This document shows positions 1-8,720 of a stretch of DNA of 64,000 nt, one piece after another. The stretch is from Rubrivivax sp. Lineage in GTDB: Bacteria; Pseudomonadota; Gammaproteobacteria; Burkholderiales; Burkholderiaceae_C. The notes beneath the pieces are model-generated. The model was not told the origin of the DNA. It worked only from the letters and a program-made list of their open reading frames with translations, and searched no databases. The translations under genes and the position numbers were made by a program. The stretch covers positions 1 to 64,000 of the forward strand of contig JADJHR010000008.1 in NCBI GenBank assembly GCA_016707445.1, read 5' to 3'. Within the stretch, counting starts at the first letter, position 1. Each line of letters begins with the position of its first letter.

Positions 1-1417
1 GTTGCGACCAGCGTGCGCAGGCTGTTGCCGGCCTGCGTGCCGGTGCTGCCGGTACGCTGCTGGCTGGCGCTGACCACGAGGCTGGCCTCGGGCGTCAGCC
101 GATGGCTGAGGCTGAGGTTCCAGCCTTGCTGCCGAACAACGCCGCCGCTGGACAGATCGTCACCGCCAAGGCCACCCGTGACCAGGCTGGTGCTGCGGGT
201 GCGCACATAGGACACTGCCAGCGTGGCCCGCAAGCCCTGGTACGCCACGGACAGGTTCTGATTGCGCGTGACTGTCGGTTGCGACGACAGGAAGCCGCCG
301 ACAATCACCTGGGTGTTCGGATCAAGGCCGTTGGCCGCCAGAAAGCTGCGCACCAGGGCTTCGCGCCGGACCGGATCGGGCTCGATCGACGCAAACTGCG
401 CGTAGAAGAGTTCGTAAGTCGACGCCACGCCACGGCCGGTGGCGCCGCCGGTCTGCAGGCTGCGCGAATCGCCAGCCGTCCAGATCGTCCGCGCCATGCG
501 GTGCGAGAAGGTGGCGGCATACGAACGGCCGAAGAAGCGGCGGTCATAGTCCAGCGACAGCGAAGTTCGCGGCCCCGGAACCCACGACAGACCCGCACCC
601 CAGGTCGTGGTGCGTTCGGATCGACCGGTGAGCAGGTCGTCGACCTCGGTACCGGCGCGCATCGACAACTGCAGTTCGACGTCGGGTGCATAGCTGATCG
701 AGCCGCCCACGCGGCCGTTGTGGCTGCGCGGCCGGTCACCCGTCTCGCTGATGTCGCGACTGGCGTCGAGGCCCCAACCGATAGGGCCCCTGCGCCCCGA
801 CAAGCCGACGCTGGCGTTCAAGGTGGCGGTGTCGCCGACTGTCGACGAACCGGTGCGTGATGCCGCGTAGCCGGCACTGGCGCGGTAAGCAACATCGCCC
901 AGCAGCCGGCCGGTGAAATACGGCGCCAAGCTATAGGAAAAGACCTGAGTCTGATTGCCGTTGTTCGATACAGGGTCGCTGCCCTGAGTACCGAACGCTG
1001 AAACCGTCTGCCGCGACGCCGAGGCCGAGGCGTTCAATCCAGCCCGTCCATCGAGCAGATCAAGACGCGCCGTGCTCGCCAGCGTGTGATAGACCGTGTT
1101 CAACGACGATTCGCGCGCATACAGCAGGCCGTTCAACGCATACGTCAAGTTGCCCTGCAGTTCCCCGCGTCGGGCTGAAACGCTCAAGCCCGGGCTGACC
1201 TGGGTGATCAGATCCGACTGGGGATCGTTCGCCTTGAGGTCGCGGTTGTTCGTGTAGGTCTCGGACAGCGAGAACGTGGGCACCACGACGATCCCCTGCG
1301 CCAGCGCCATCAAAGGCAGGCCGACAAGGACCAGCGGGGCCAGCACGCAATGCCCGCCGAGCGCACCCGCATGCCGCCGTCGTTGCCCTTGGCGCCTCGA
1401 TCGGCCGACGCCTTCAT
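1..1417 (-). CDS. PEP-CTERM/XrtA-associated outer-membrane beta-barrel protein (TIGR03016-like), 3' end outside window
   Basis: Reading the minus strand gives a hydrophobic leader ending LMALAQ followed by IVVVPTFSLSETYTNNRDLK, then some 400 residues of alternating polar/hydrophobic strands rich in Ser, Thr, Gly and Arg, typical of a barrel. The family (TIGR03016) occurs only beside exosortase EPS genes and is thought to sit in the outer membrane; that it helps polysaccharide pass is inference. The ATG at 1417-1415 overlaps the kinase stop (TGATG-type coupling), but its frame and the barrel frame differ by one step. A single indel near 1350, inside the signal peptide, would join MRVRSAGIA to the hydrophobic core. 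An alternative is a GTG start just before the hydrophobic core. The C-terminus lies beyond base 1. Confidence 0.7.
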
Positions 1418-2374
1418 TCAGGCTTTCGACGGCGCACTGGCCGCGTTGTCGCGGGGTTCGTATCCCTGGGTGTAGCCGTAACCGTAGCCATAGCCATAGC
1501 CATAGCCATACCCGTAGCCGTACGAATCCTTGCCGATCGAACGCGCCTTGTTCAGCAGCATCAGCCGGATCGGGCAGCTTTCAATGGTTGACAGGGCATG
1601 CTGCACTTCGGCCTGCAGCGTGCGGCCGGCGTGAACCACGACGACGACGATCTGCCCCATGTGCGAGGCGAGCACGCGCGACTCGGTGGTCAGCAGCAGC
1701 GGCGGCGAATCGAAGATGACGATGCGGTCGGCATAGCGCGTGGCGATGTCGTCCAGCAAGGCGCCCATCGATTCGGACGCCAGCAGCTCGGTGGCCTTGG
1801 GATGGGGTGTTCCGCTGGGCAGCAGGGTGAGCTTGTCGACATTGGTCCGCAACAGCGTGCTGGCCATGTCGGCCTTGCCTTCCAGCACTTCGAGCAGGCC
1901 GGCTGAAGGCTCAACCCCGAGCACCTTCAGGATCGACGGCCGCGCGACGTCTGCATCGACCAGCATCACGGTCTTGTCCATCTCGGCCGCGATGCTCATC
2001 GCCAGGTTGATCGAGGTGAAGCTCTTGCCCTCCCCCGACAACGCGCTGGTAACCATGATCAGGTTGGCGTGCCGGACCGCACCGTCTTCCCGGTTCGTCG
2101 CGTTGTCCAGCAAGGGCCGTTTGATCACACGATATTGGTCAGCGATGAACGAGCGTGGCGCGTTCGGCGTGACGATGCCCTTGGCCGCCAGCATGTCCAG
2201 GTCGAGCGTGACCACGCGCGAGGTCGCACCCACCACCGGGCTGTGCTGGATGGCCGGCCGCTGCCGCGGCGGCTCGGGCTGATAGGACGGTGCCGCTGAC
2301 TCGATTTCGGGCACCATGATGCCCGCCTGGCGCAGTTGTTCAAGGCGACGCGCGGCCTGCTCGATCAAGCTCAT
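1418..2374 (-). CDS. XrtA-system tyrosine autokinase (EpsG/CpsD type, BY-kinase) with Tyr-Gly tail
   Basis: Cytoplasmic bacterial tyrosine kinase of 318 residues that would work with the chain-length protein encoded immediately upstream to control exopolysaccharide polymerisation and export. Visible motifs are Walker A (SALSGEGKS), Walker A' (VMLVDADVARP) and Walker B (IVIFDSPPLLL), as in TIGR03018 PEP-CTERM-associated kinases. The C-terminus has an unusual run of nine Tyr alternating with Gly before TQGYEPR; such tyrosine clusters are the autophosphorylation sites of BY-kinases. The start is MSLIEQAARRLEQLRQAG, 4 nt after the chain-length stop, which indicates translational coupling. The reading frame continues upstream of this ATG only as a shadow of the neighbouring gene. 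Confidence 0.88.
   Translation of the reverse strand: MSLIEQAARRLEQLRQAGIMVPEIESAAPSYQPEPPRQRPAIQHSPVVGATSRVVTLDLDMLAAKGIVTPNAPRSFIADQYRVIKRPLLDNATNREDGAVRHANLIMVTSALSGEGKSFTSINLAMSIAAEMDKTVMLVDADVARPSILKVLGVEPSAGLLEVLEGKADMASTLLRTNVDKLTLLPSGTPHPKATELLASESMGALLDDIATRYADRIVIFDSPPLLLTTESRVLASHMGQIVVVVVHAGRTLQAEVQHALSTIESCPIRLMLLNKARSIGKDSYGYGYGYGYGYGYGYGYTQGYEPRDNAASAPSKA
1472..1522 (-). repeat. Hexanucleotide-type (Tyr-Gly)n coding repeat
   Basis: Seventeen codons alternate Tyr (TAC/TAT) and Gly (GGC/GGG/GGT). The central part is a perfect 6-nt repeat (TATGGC on the coding strand). Slippage by whole units would add or remove Tyr-Gly pairs without changing frame, altering the number of phosphoacceptor tyrosines in the kinase tail. 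Confidence 0.8.
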
Positions 2375-2378
2375 GGTG

Positions 2379-4370
2379 TCACCCGTAGTTGCGAGCCATG
2401 AAAGCCATGGCGACCAGGCCGACGACAAAGATGCCGACCAACCCTGCGGACGCCCCATAGAACTGGATCGTGCCGCGGCGCTCGGCCCGACGTTGATCGT
2501 CGCTGAGCGCCATCGACACCACGCCGAGCAAGGGCAGGCCGGTCTTGGTGCGCAGTTCGTTGGCGTCGCTGAACACCGGCCGCAGCTGGCTGGCGACGAA
2601 GGCAACCGCGATGCCGGCCCCGATGGCCGCCACCAGAGCCAGCGGCAGCAGGGCCAGCCGGTTCGGCGACACCGGTTTGGGCGACACGCGCGGCGGGTCG
2701 ATCAGGCGGAAGTCGGCCACGCCGGACGCCACCTCCAGTTCACCGGACATCACGGCCGACTGCTTGCGTGACACCAGGTCCTCGTAGCTCTTCTTGATGA
2801 TGGCGTAGTCGCGGTTCAGCTGGGAGGCTTCGGCTTCAATCTGCGGCGCGGTCTTCAGCGAAGCACGGGCCGCGGCATAGCGACTGCTGTATTCGGCCAC
2901 GCGCGCCTTGAGCGCTGCCACCTGAACTTCGGCCCCGGCGAGCAGGCGATTGAGCTCTTGTGCCGCCAGACTGGCATTGGCCGTGGGTGCCGATGTCGTT
3001 GCCGTCGCCATCGCGGCCTTGCGCAGCTCGGCCACTTCCTTGCGTTTCTGATCTTCCAGATCCTTGATCAGGCGACGCGTGGTGACGATGTCGGGGTGAC
3101 GCTCGGTGTAGCGCTGCAGCAGTGCATCGAGGTTGCGCTTCTGTGTCTCGATGCGCGAATCGATCTCGGGCGTGGCCACGGAGATCGACGACTCCTGCAG
3201 CAGGCTTTGTGTTGCCAGGCTGGCGCCCTGGCCCCTTTCGGCGGCCAGTTGCTGCTTTGCGGCATCGCGCGCGTTCTCGGCTTCGCGCAGTTCCAGCTGG
3301 GCCTGGGCCAGTTGTTTTGACATCTCGCCGACCCGTGTCGCCGTGTCCTTGCCGTCAGCCGACTGCGTCTCGATGTTGCGCAGCCGAAACTCTTTCACCC
3401 TGCCTTCGGCCTCTTCGAGCTTGGTTTCGTACTGCTTGATCTGCTCGTTCAGAAAGGTCTTGGCCGAATCGGTGTCCTTGCGGCTCGAACCCAGGCTCGA
3501 TTCGACGAAGATCGAGACCAGCGACTGGATCACACGCTTGGCCTTTTCGGCGTCGGAATCCTTGAACGCCATGGTGTACAGGTTGTCGCGCCCCGTGTTC
3601 TTGATCTGGATGTCCCTGGTGATTCGCTCGATCAGCGACTCTTGCTCACTCTTCGAACTGGTCTTCAGGTCCATGTCGGCCATGCGGATCAGCTTTTCGA
3701 CGTTCGGCCGGCTGATCAGGGTGCGGCTCAGCATCGACACCTGCTGTTCCACGTTGGGCTGCACCGTCAGGCCGGCCATCAACGGCTTGAGGATCGATTG
3801 CGTGTCGACGTAGATGCGGGCCGAGGCTTCGAACTGGTCAGGGATCTTGAAAACGACAACCACCCCGACGATGGCAGCCACCCAGGCGGTCAGTACCGCC
3901 GGCCAGCGGTACTTCCACATGCCACGCAGGATGGACAGCGCTTGTCTGACGAGTTCTTGCATGAGTCTCAGGTCCCTTGGCGCAGAGCGACGAATGAACC
4001 GCGTCGGCCCTGTCACCATCACCGTGACGATCGGATCGCGCACGTACTTGCCGAGCACCTGTTCGACTTCACGCGCCAGCTGGGCGGGTGTCTTGCCCTG
4101 CGCGACCAGCTCATCGACCAGCGGCGCGCTGACCTTGCCGTCGGGCCGCACCGAAACCGCCATCGACAGCTCGGGGTTGCGCCAGACCGACACATTCAAG
4201 CTGTCGCCCGGGCCGATCACGTAGGTGTAATCCAGCGACGCGGGCAGCGTCTGCGGCGCCGGCGGCAGTGAGGGCCCGCTCGCGCAGCCCGCCAAGCCCA
4301 GAGTCAGCAGCACCAGCAGTGACAGCCATCGGCGAGACAAGGCAGGAAACGACAGCATGTTGATCTTCAC
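2379..4370 (-). CDS. EPS export lipoprotein (EpsE/Wza-like) fused in frame to XrtA chain-length determinant (Wzz/EpsF-like); probable deletion chimera
   Basis: The N-terminus is a lipoprotein (signal with lipobox LAGC, then CASGPSLPPAPQ) followed by a Poly_export domain (YVIGPGDSLNVSVWRNPELS to DPIVTVMVTG). Right after VTVMVTG the sequence jumps to PTRFIRRSAPRDLRL and then MQELVRQALSILRGMWKYRW, the normal start of a TIGR03007 chain-length protein. That half has a first membrane segment, a long coiled-coil region and a second membrane segment near SPNRLALLPLALVAAIGAG. The SLBB part expected in the export lipoprotein (roughly 80 residues) and its stop codon are missing, so the natural state is probably two genes. 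Starts: GTG at 4370 has GAGAGG five bases upstream; ATG at 4358 is the alternative. Either a genomic deletion or an assembly join could explain it. Confidence 0.75.
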   Translation of the reverse strand: MKINMLSFPALSRRWLSLLVLLTLGLAGCASGPSLPPAPQTLPASLDYTYVIGPGDSLNVSVWRNPELSMAVSVRPDGKVSAPLVDELVAQGKTPAQLAREVEQVLGKYVRDPIVTVMVTGPTRFIRRSAPRDLRLMQELVRQALSILRGMWKYRWPAVLTAWVAAIVGVVVVFKIPDQFEASARIYVDTQSILKPLMAGLTVQPNVEQQVSMLSRTLISRPNVEKLIRMADMDLKTSSKSEQESLIERITRDIQIKNTGRDNLYTMAFKDSDAEKAKRVIQSLVSIFVESSLGSSRKDTDSAKTFLNEQIKQYETKLEEAEGRVKEFRLRNIETQSADGKDTATRVGEMSKQLAQAQLELREAENARDAAKQQLAAERGQGASLATQSLLQESSISVATPEIDSRIETQKRNLDALLQRYTERHPDIVTTRRLIKDLEDQKRKEVAELRKAAMATATTSAPTANASLAAQELNRLLAGAEVQVAALKARVAEYSSRYAAARASLKTAPQIEAEASQLNRDYAIIKKSYEDLVSRKQSAVMSGELEVASGVADFRLIDPPRVSPKPVSPNRLALLPLALVAAIGAGIAVAFVASQLRPVFSDANELRTKTGLPLLGVVSMALSDDQRRAERRGTIQFYGASAGLVGIFVVGLVAMAFMARNYG

Positions 4371-4766
4371 TCGTACCTCTCGAGATGTATCGGGATCCAG
4401 TTCGGCCGACCGCCCTTGCGCCTGACCCCGGCAATCGCTGCGCGCACGTGTCGAGCCAGCCGGGGGCCACCCACGATGGATCGGGCCGCGATCTTCGCAC
4501 AGCGCGATGCGAGGCCGCGAGCCCAAAGCCGGCACGCATCAAGGTGCAGCGCAATATTCACGGCGAGCCCCTTGATCCGCGAGAATGGGGTCACGGCGCA
4601 CCAGGCGCAACCGGTAACTCTTTTTGTCTGACAGGCACTTGTAGCGACTTTGGTTTGCTCTGCGCTTCTGACGAGGCGCCGCTCTGCTAAGGTTGACAGA
4701 AGGCTTGGTTTCGACGATCTGATCGAGCTGCAGTCGACGATTTCAACTGAACGCTGCCCAGCATCA
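4371..4766. promoter_or_regulatory. Divergent intergenic region between EPS operon and hydrolase-ACP-KS trio
   Basis: No convincing gene. It should hold the promoters of both the minus-strand EPS operon and the plus-strand trio. On the plus strand a TTGACA lies at 4693-4698 but no good -10 follows at 17 nt. A palindrome TGTCTGACA lies at 4625-4633. Some of the right end could be an N-terminal extension of the hydrolase if an upstream start is used. Confidence 0.4.
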
Positions 4767-5897
4767 ATGGACCCCACTGGCCGACGCGCGACTGAATCCG
4801 AAGAGGGCCCTGGCCGCTTCGGAGAGAGTCGTTTCGAGCCCAGCCGGTTCGGGCCCGGCCGCGCGGGCAGCTGGGTTGACGAAGGCGCTGCCGACGCTAG
4901 CGGCCGGTCATCTGGCTGGTATCGAAGCGACGGCGACCGTGCAGTCACGGGTTTGACCGTGGTGCGGCCGAGGCCCAGCGTGGTCTCGCCAGCGTCACCG
5001 GCAGTACCCCCGAAACCGCCGGGCCCCCAAGCCTTGAACCTGCCTGGCGGCCGCAACGGCGTGCTGTTGTTCCATGGCTTGTCGAGCACGCCGCTGGAGT
5101 TGCAGTACCTGGCCCGAGGGCTTCATCGGGCCGGGTACACCGTGCGAATCGCGGTGATCACCGGCTATTCCCATGGCTTGCCAAGTACACAAGTTTCGGG
5201 CCATCGCGAATGGGCCGCGGCTGCCGTGGCTGAATTCGACCGCATGCGCCAGCAGTGCGACACCTTGGCGGTGGGCGGGCTTTGTATCGGCGCGCTGCTG
5301 TCGCTGTTCATCGCCGGTAAACGCCCTGAAGCGGTCTCCCACGTGCTGTCGCTGTCGACCACGCTGCACTATGACGGCTGGGCTGCACCCTGGACGCGGT
5401 GGATGTTGCCTCTGGCCAGGGTTCTGCCGTGGGCAGGTCGAATCGCCGTCAAGGAGCGCGAGCCGTTCGGCTTGAAGGACGAGCGGTTGCGTGCCTGGAT
5501 CGCTGCACAGATGCGAGAGTCGGGCGGCTCGGATGCCGGTGCTTCGGTGCTCAGGGTTCGCGATCTGCTCGAAGCCAAGGGCCTGATGCGGCTGGTGCGA
5601 CAGGGCATGCCGGCCATCGTGGCGCCGACCTTGCTGGTGCATGCGCGTGACGACGACGCCGCCTCGCCACGCAGTGCCTTCGAGGTGGCAAGTGGCGTAA
5701 GCTCCGAGCGCGTGCATTGTGTCTTGCTGAACGAGAGCTATCACATGATCAGCATCGACAAGGAAAAGGCGCGCGTCCTGTCGGAGATGAAAGATTTTCT
5801 GCGGGGCGCCACGCCGCCCACCGAGCTGGCCCGGGCGGAGGTCACCAGGCCACCGATCACCACGAACACGAGGAGCACCGAACATGTCCGCGCCTGA
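4767..5897 (+). CDS. Alpha/beta-hydrolase with Cys nucleophile, linked to ACP and ketoacyl synthase
   Basis: Alpha/beta-hydrolase fold protein. After a 90-100 residue Arg/Gly/Pro-rich leader of doubtful reality come the oxyanion strand (GVLLFHGLSS), the nucleophile elbow GGLCIGA, an acid candidate in LLVHARDDDAASP and the histidine in ESYHMISID. The elbow has Cys where serine hydrolases have Ser, as in PHA synthases (GxCxG box) and dienelactone hydrolase; this favours thioester chemistry or acyl transfer over simple ester hydrolysis. The first ATG in frame is at 4650, but the chosen ATG at 4767 leaves a more usual length; conserved sequence begins only near base 5040. The 3' end overlaps the ACP gene by 14 nt, so the two are translated together. 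The substrate is unknown. Confidence 0.75.
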   Translation: MDPTGRRATESEEGPGRFGESRFEPSRFGPGRAGSWVDEGAADASGRSSGWYRSDGDRAVTGLTVVRPRPSVVSPASPAVPPKPPGPQALNLPGGRNGVLLFHGLSSTPLELQYLARGLHRAGYTVRIAVITGYSHGLPSTQVSGHREWAAAAVAEFDRMRQQCDTLAVGGLCIGALLSLFIAGKRPEAVSHVLSLSTTLHYDGWAAPWTRWMLPLARVLPWAGRIAVKEREPFGLKDERLRAWIAAQMRESGGSDAGASVLRVRDLLEAKGLMRLVRQGMPAIVAPTLLVHARDDDAASPRSAFEVASGVSSERVHCVLLNESYHMISIDKEKARVLSEMKDFLRGATPPTELARAEVTRPPITTNTRSTEHVRA

Positions 5898-6153
5898 AAT
5901 GGATTCCCTTTCGCTGATTCGCCAGGTGATTGGCAAGTATTGCGACGCGGCCCCCGAAGCGGTGGTGCCCGAGGCCACGCTGGCCGATCTGAACGTCGAT
6001 TCGCTGTCGCTGGCCGAGATGCTGTTCGCGCTGGAAGACACACTGGGTACCTCGATCGCTGAACCGACCGAGCGGCCACAGACCGTCGCCGATCTGCAGA
6101 AACTTGTCGAACCCTTCATGGGGGCGCTGGCGGCCAAGGCCTCATCGTCCTGA
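5884..6153 (+). CDS. Acyl carrier protein
   Basis: A small acidic protein of 89 residues with the phosphopantetheine attachment motif LNVDSLSLAEM, where Ser40 is the expected modification site. It carries acyl groups as thioesters. It is not the housekeeping acpP, because it lies between a Cys-type alpha/beta-hydrolase and a ketoacyl synthase rather than beside fabD/fabG/fabF, and its sequence (DSLSLAEML) departs from the AcpP consensus. The start overlaps the hydrolase end. A dedicated carrier for a specialised lipid or ketide is the likely role; the product is not known. Confidence 0.88.
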   Translation: MSAPEMDSLSLIRQVIGKYCDAAPEAVVPEATLADLNVDSLSLAEMLFALEDTLGTSIAEPTERPQTVADLQKLVEPFMGALAAKASSS

Positions 6154-6162
6154 GGGGGCCGC

Positions 6163-7416
6163 ATGCCTGATTCGCGACGCCGTGTTGTCGTCACCGGTCT
6201 CGGCCTGGTGGCACCCCAGGGACGAGATGTCGAGTTGGCCTTTGCCGACCTGATGGCCGGTCGCAGCGCGATCAGCCTCAACGCCGTCGGCGATGCCCCG
6301 CACAGCGCAACGATTGCCAGTGCGGTGTGCAAGGACGTCGATGCTGCCCCGATTCTCGGGCGCGGCCGCAATGCAACGCTCGACCGGGTCAGCCAGATGG
6401 CCGTGCTGGCCGCGTCGGCAGCCTGGGTGGATGCGGGCATCGACAACTTGCCCGAAGAGGAGCGCGAGCGCAGCAGCGTGCTGCTGGGCACCGGCGTCGG
6501 CGGTGCCCAGACTACAGAAAAGGGCTACCGCGATCTGTTCCTGCGCAACCGTTCGCGCCTGTCGCCGTTGACCGTGGTGCAGTGCATGAACAATGCGGCG
6601 GCCGCCCATGTGGCGCAGTTGTTCGGCCTGGGTGGCGCCTGTTACACCTATTCCGTCGCCTGCGCGTCGGCAGCGGCGGCCATCGCCGATGGCGTGCGCC
6701 GCATCCGCGCAGGTGATTGCGACGTGACCTTGGCGGGCGGCGCTGAAGCCGCTTTGCCCTACGGCGTGGTTAAGGCCTGGCTGTCGATGCAGGTTCTGGC
6801 TCCGGCGGCCGATGAAGCCGCAGCACGCGATTCTTGTCGCCCGTTTGCGGCCGATCGCGGCGGCCTGGTGCTGGGCGAAGGATCTGCCATCCTTGTGCTT
6901 GAGGAACGTGAGCGCGCGCTTTCTCGCGGCGCCCGCATCTATGCCGAGCTTGCCGGTGTCGGTAGTTCGTGCGACCACGGCCACATCACTGCGCCACTGG
7001 CCTCGGGCCAGTTGCGCGCGCTGCGTGCGGCGCTCAGAGACGCAGCTGCGAACAATGATGATGTGCGCTACGTCAACGCGCACGGCACAGCAACGCCAGA
7101 GGGCGATCCGGTCGAGATCGATGCGCTGCGCCAGCACTTTGGTGACCTGGCGCCCCGGCTGCCCGTCAGTGCCACCAAGTCCATGCACGGCCATTTGATG
7201 GGGGCTTCGGGCGCCATCGAGGCCTTGATCACGGCGATGGCGGTTTACAAGGGCATGGTGCCGCCGACTGCGCACCGGTCCGAGCTTGACCCCGCCTGCC
7301 TGGGCGTTGACCACGTGCTGGGCGAGGGCCGGGATGTCGGTGAACTGCCGTTGGCGCTGTCGAACTCGTTCGCGTTCGGTGGCAGCAACGTGGTGCTGGC
7401 GTTCAGGGCACCCTGA
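6163..7416 (+). CDS. Beta-ketoacyl-ACP synthase, FabF (KAS II)-like
   Basis: A complete condensing enzyme of 417 residues. The catalytic triad is visible: Cys167 in YSVACASA, His307 in NAHGTATPEGDP, and His342 in KSMHGHLMGASGA, at nearly the spacing of FabF. The C-terminal glycine-rich NSFAFGGSNVVLAF is also typical. It would condense an acyl group with malonyl-ACP, probably on the ACP encoded 9 nt upstream. An AG-rich GAGGGGG precedes the ATG. No ketoreductase, dehydratase or enoyl reductase is adjacent, so the trio either uses fatty-acid enzymes in trans or performs one elongation. It converges with the barrel gene at 7437. Confidence 0.9.
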   Translation: MPDSRRRVVVTGLGLVAPQGRDVELAFADLMAGRSAISLNAVGDAPHSATIASAVCKDVDAAPILGRGRNATLDRVSQMAVLAASAAWVDAGIDNLPEEERERSSVLLGTGVGGAQTTEKGYRDLFLRNRSRLSPLTVVQCMNNAAAAHVAQLFGLGGACYTYSVACASAAAAIADGVRRIRAGDCDVTLAGGAEAALPYGVVKAWLSMQVLAPAADEAAARDSCRPFAADRGGLVLGEGSAILVLEERERALSRGARIYAELAGVGSSCDHGHITAPLASGQLRALRAALRDAAANNDDVRYVNAHGTATPEGDPVEIDALRQHFGDLAPRLPVSATKSMHGHLMGASGAIEALITAMAVYKGMVPPTAHRSELDPACLGVDHVLGEGRDVGELPLALSNSFAFGGSNVVLAFRAP

Positions 7417-7436
7417 ACGCTTGCCCTGGATCGTCT

Positions 7437-8714
7437 TCAGTAATAAAAAGCCGCCAGCACCTGCACCAGGCGTTTGCCCGGCACGGCACCGTACTCAGAG
7501 TTCGAACGCCCCAGGTTCGCCTGCCACTGCAGGGCCACATCGACCCGTGGCCAGTGATAGCGCGCCTCGGCCCAGGCAAAGCGGCTGTGGTCTTCAGCGT
7601 TGTAGCGCACAAGTCCCGTCACTTCGAGATTCTTGATGAAGGCATCGCGCTGCGACAGGTAGACCAGGACAGCGCGTCGCGAAGCAATGTCCTGTCGCCG
7701 CTGCACCTGGACCAGGTAGGCACCGAGCGGATCGATGCCGTATGACGCCACGGCCTGCTGCCACTGCGACTTGTCGAGCGCGAAGCCGTTGTACTCAAGC
7801 TCGGCAGTTACGGCAAGGCGAGACGGCGTGGTGTAGGTCAGGCCGAGTGCGGCTCGGTTGCGACGCTCAACCCGGGCGACAGGGTCGAGCGTCTCGCTGA
7901 GCAGGTTTGTGTCCTTGCCGCCCGACCATTCCAGGAAGCCGACGGTCGAGTCGCTCAGCAGCGCCGTGGCGTTGGCGCCCAGTTGCAGACCCTTGCCGCG
8001 TTCATGAAAGACGAAACCCTGCACGCTGACGCTGTCACCGGCGCGGCTGCTGACGGCCAGCAGCGCACGGTCGGAATGATTCGTGGCGCCGAGGTCCAGA
8101 CTGAACGGACGATCGCTCGGCCCGTCGCGAAGCTTGGGGGCAAGAACGACCGACGCCGAACCGCCATCCCACAGCGTCTGCAATCGCAGCATCGCGGTGC
8201 CCAGGCGGTTTTCGCGCTGGGCCAGCGGGTCGGCGCTGGTCACTGCACGCGTCGCGCCATCTCGAAAATAGTCGGTCGGATTGAATCCGTAGGCAGGGCC
8301 GTAACGCAGGTTCAATCGCCCCAAGTCGACGGCCTGGCGCCCGTTCTCGGCCTGCCAGCCGACGAAGGCTTCGCGCAGGCTGTTCAGCGTCGATCGACTT
8401 CCAGCGTCCACCGGGTGGATGTCGTCCAGGCGGTCCGAGATCACCGCGCGCCACTGGGGCGAGGGCTTGAACTGCCAGTTCAGGTCGATCGAAGCCCGGC
8501 GCGTGTCCTCGGTCGCCAGGCCGTAGCGTTGACTCAACCGTCCCGCCGCCACCTCACCAAAGAGTCTGAGGCTGCGGCTGTCGGTCTTGCTGGGTGTGGG
8601 TTCGGCTGCGGGCTGCAGGTCCAGCGCCGCGGCGTCATCGGCCGCCCACGCGGGCGGGGCAAGCATGGCGAGCCCACAACACAGGGCAAGAAGGCTGGCG
8701 CGGCGTTGTGGCAT
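7437..8714 (-). CDS. Outer-membrane beta-barrel protein, last gene of the ABC/LolA-like operon
   Basis: 425 residues with a clear Sec signal peptide (LLALCCGLAMLAPPAWAA) and no lipobox. The mature protein alternates hydrophobic and polar residues over many strands and ends in aromatic residues (VLAAFYY), the usual C-terminal signature of barrels inserted by BamA. A motif around NLRYGPAYGFNPTDYFRDG resembles the start of long-chain alkane/lipid-type barrels (DUF1302-like), though I cannot confirm the family. It starts 6 nt after the LolA-like gene, so it is likely co-transcribed with it and could be the outer-membrane receptor of that carrier. Confidence 0.7.
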   Translation of the reverse strand: MPQRRASLLALCCGLAMLAPPAWAADDAAALDLQPAAEPTPSKTDSRSLRLFGEVAAGRLSQRYGLATEDTRRASIDLNWQFKPSPQWRAVISDRLDDIHPVDAGSRSTLNSLREAFVGWQAENGRQAVDLGRLNLRYGPAYGFNPTDYFRDGATRAVTSADPLAQRENRLGTAMLRLQTLWDGGSASVVLAPKLRDGPSDRPFSLDLGATNHSDRALLAVSSRAGDSVSVQGFVFHERGKGLQLGANATALLSDSTVGFLEWSGGKDTNLLSETLDPVARVERRNRAALGLTYTTPSRLAVTAELEYNGFALDKSQWQQAVASYGIDPLGAYLVQVQRRQDIASRRAVLVYLSQRDAFIKNLEVTGLVRYNAEDHSRFAWAEARYHWPRVDVALQWQANLGRSNSEYGAVPGKRLVQVLAAFYY

Positions 8715-8720
8715 CTCGGG

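Noticed and set aside
102..860. 252-codon plus-strand frame at the left edge
   Set aside because: Antisense to the barrel gene, whose frame reads as clear alternating strands.
4664..4677. GG-N10-GC pattern as sigma-54 promoter for the hydrolase trio
   Set aside because: Only the GG and GC fit; -24 reads TGGTTT and -12 lacks TTGCA.
4767..5897. Assignment of the Cys-type hydrolase as PHA synthase or as exosortase-associated hydrolase 1/2 (TIGR03100/03101)
   Set aside because: The nucleophile box resembles PhaC, but overall length and sequence outside the box do not, and I could not match the exosortase hydrolase families by eye.
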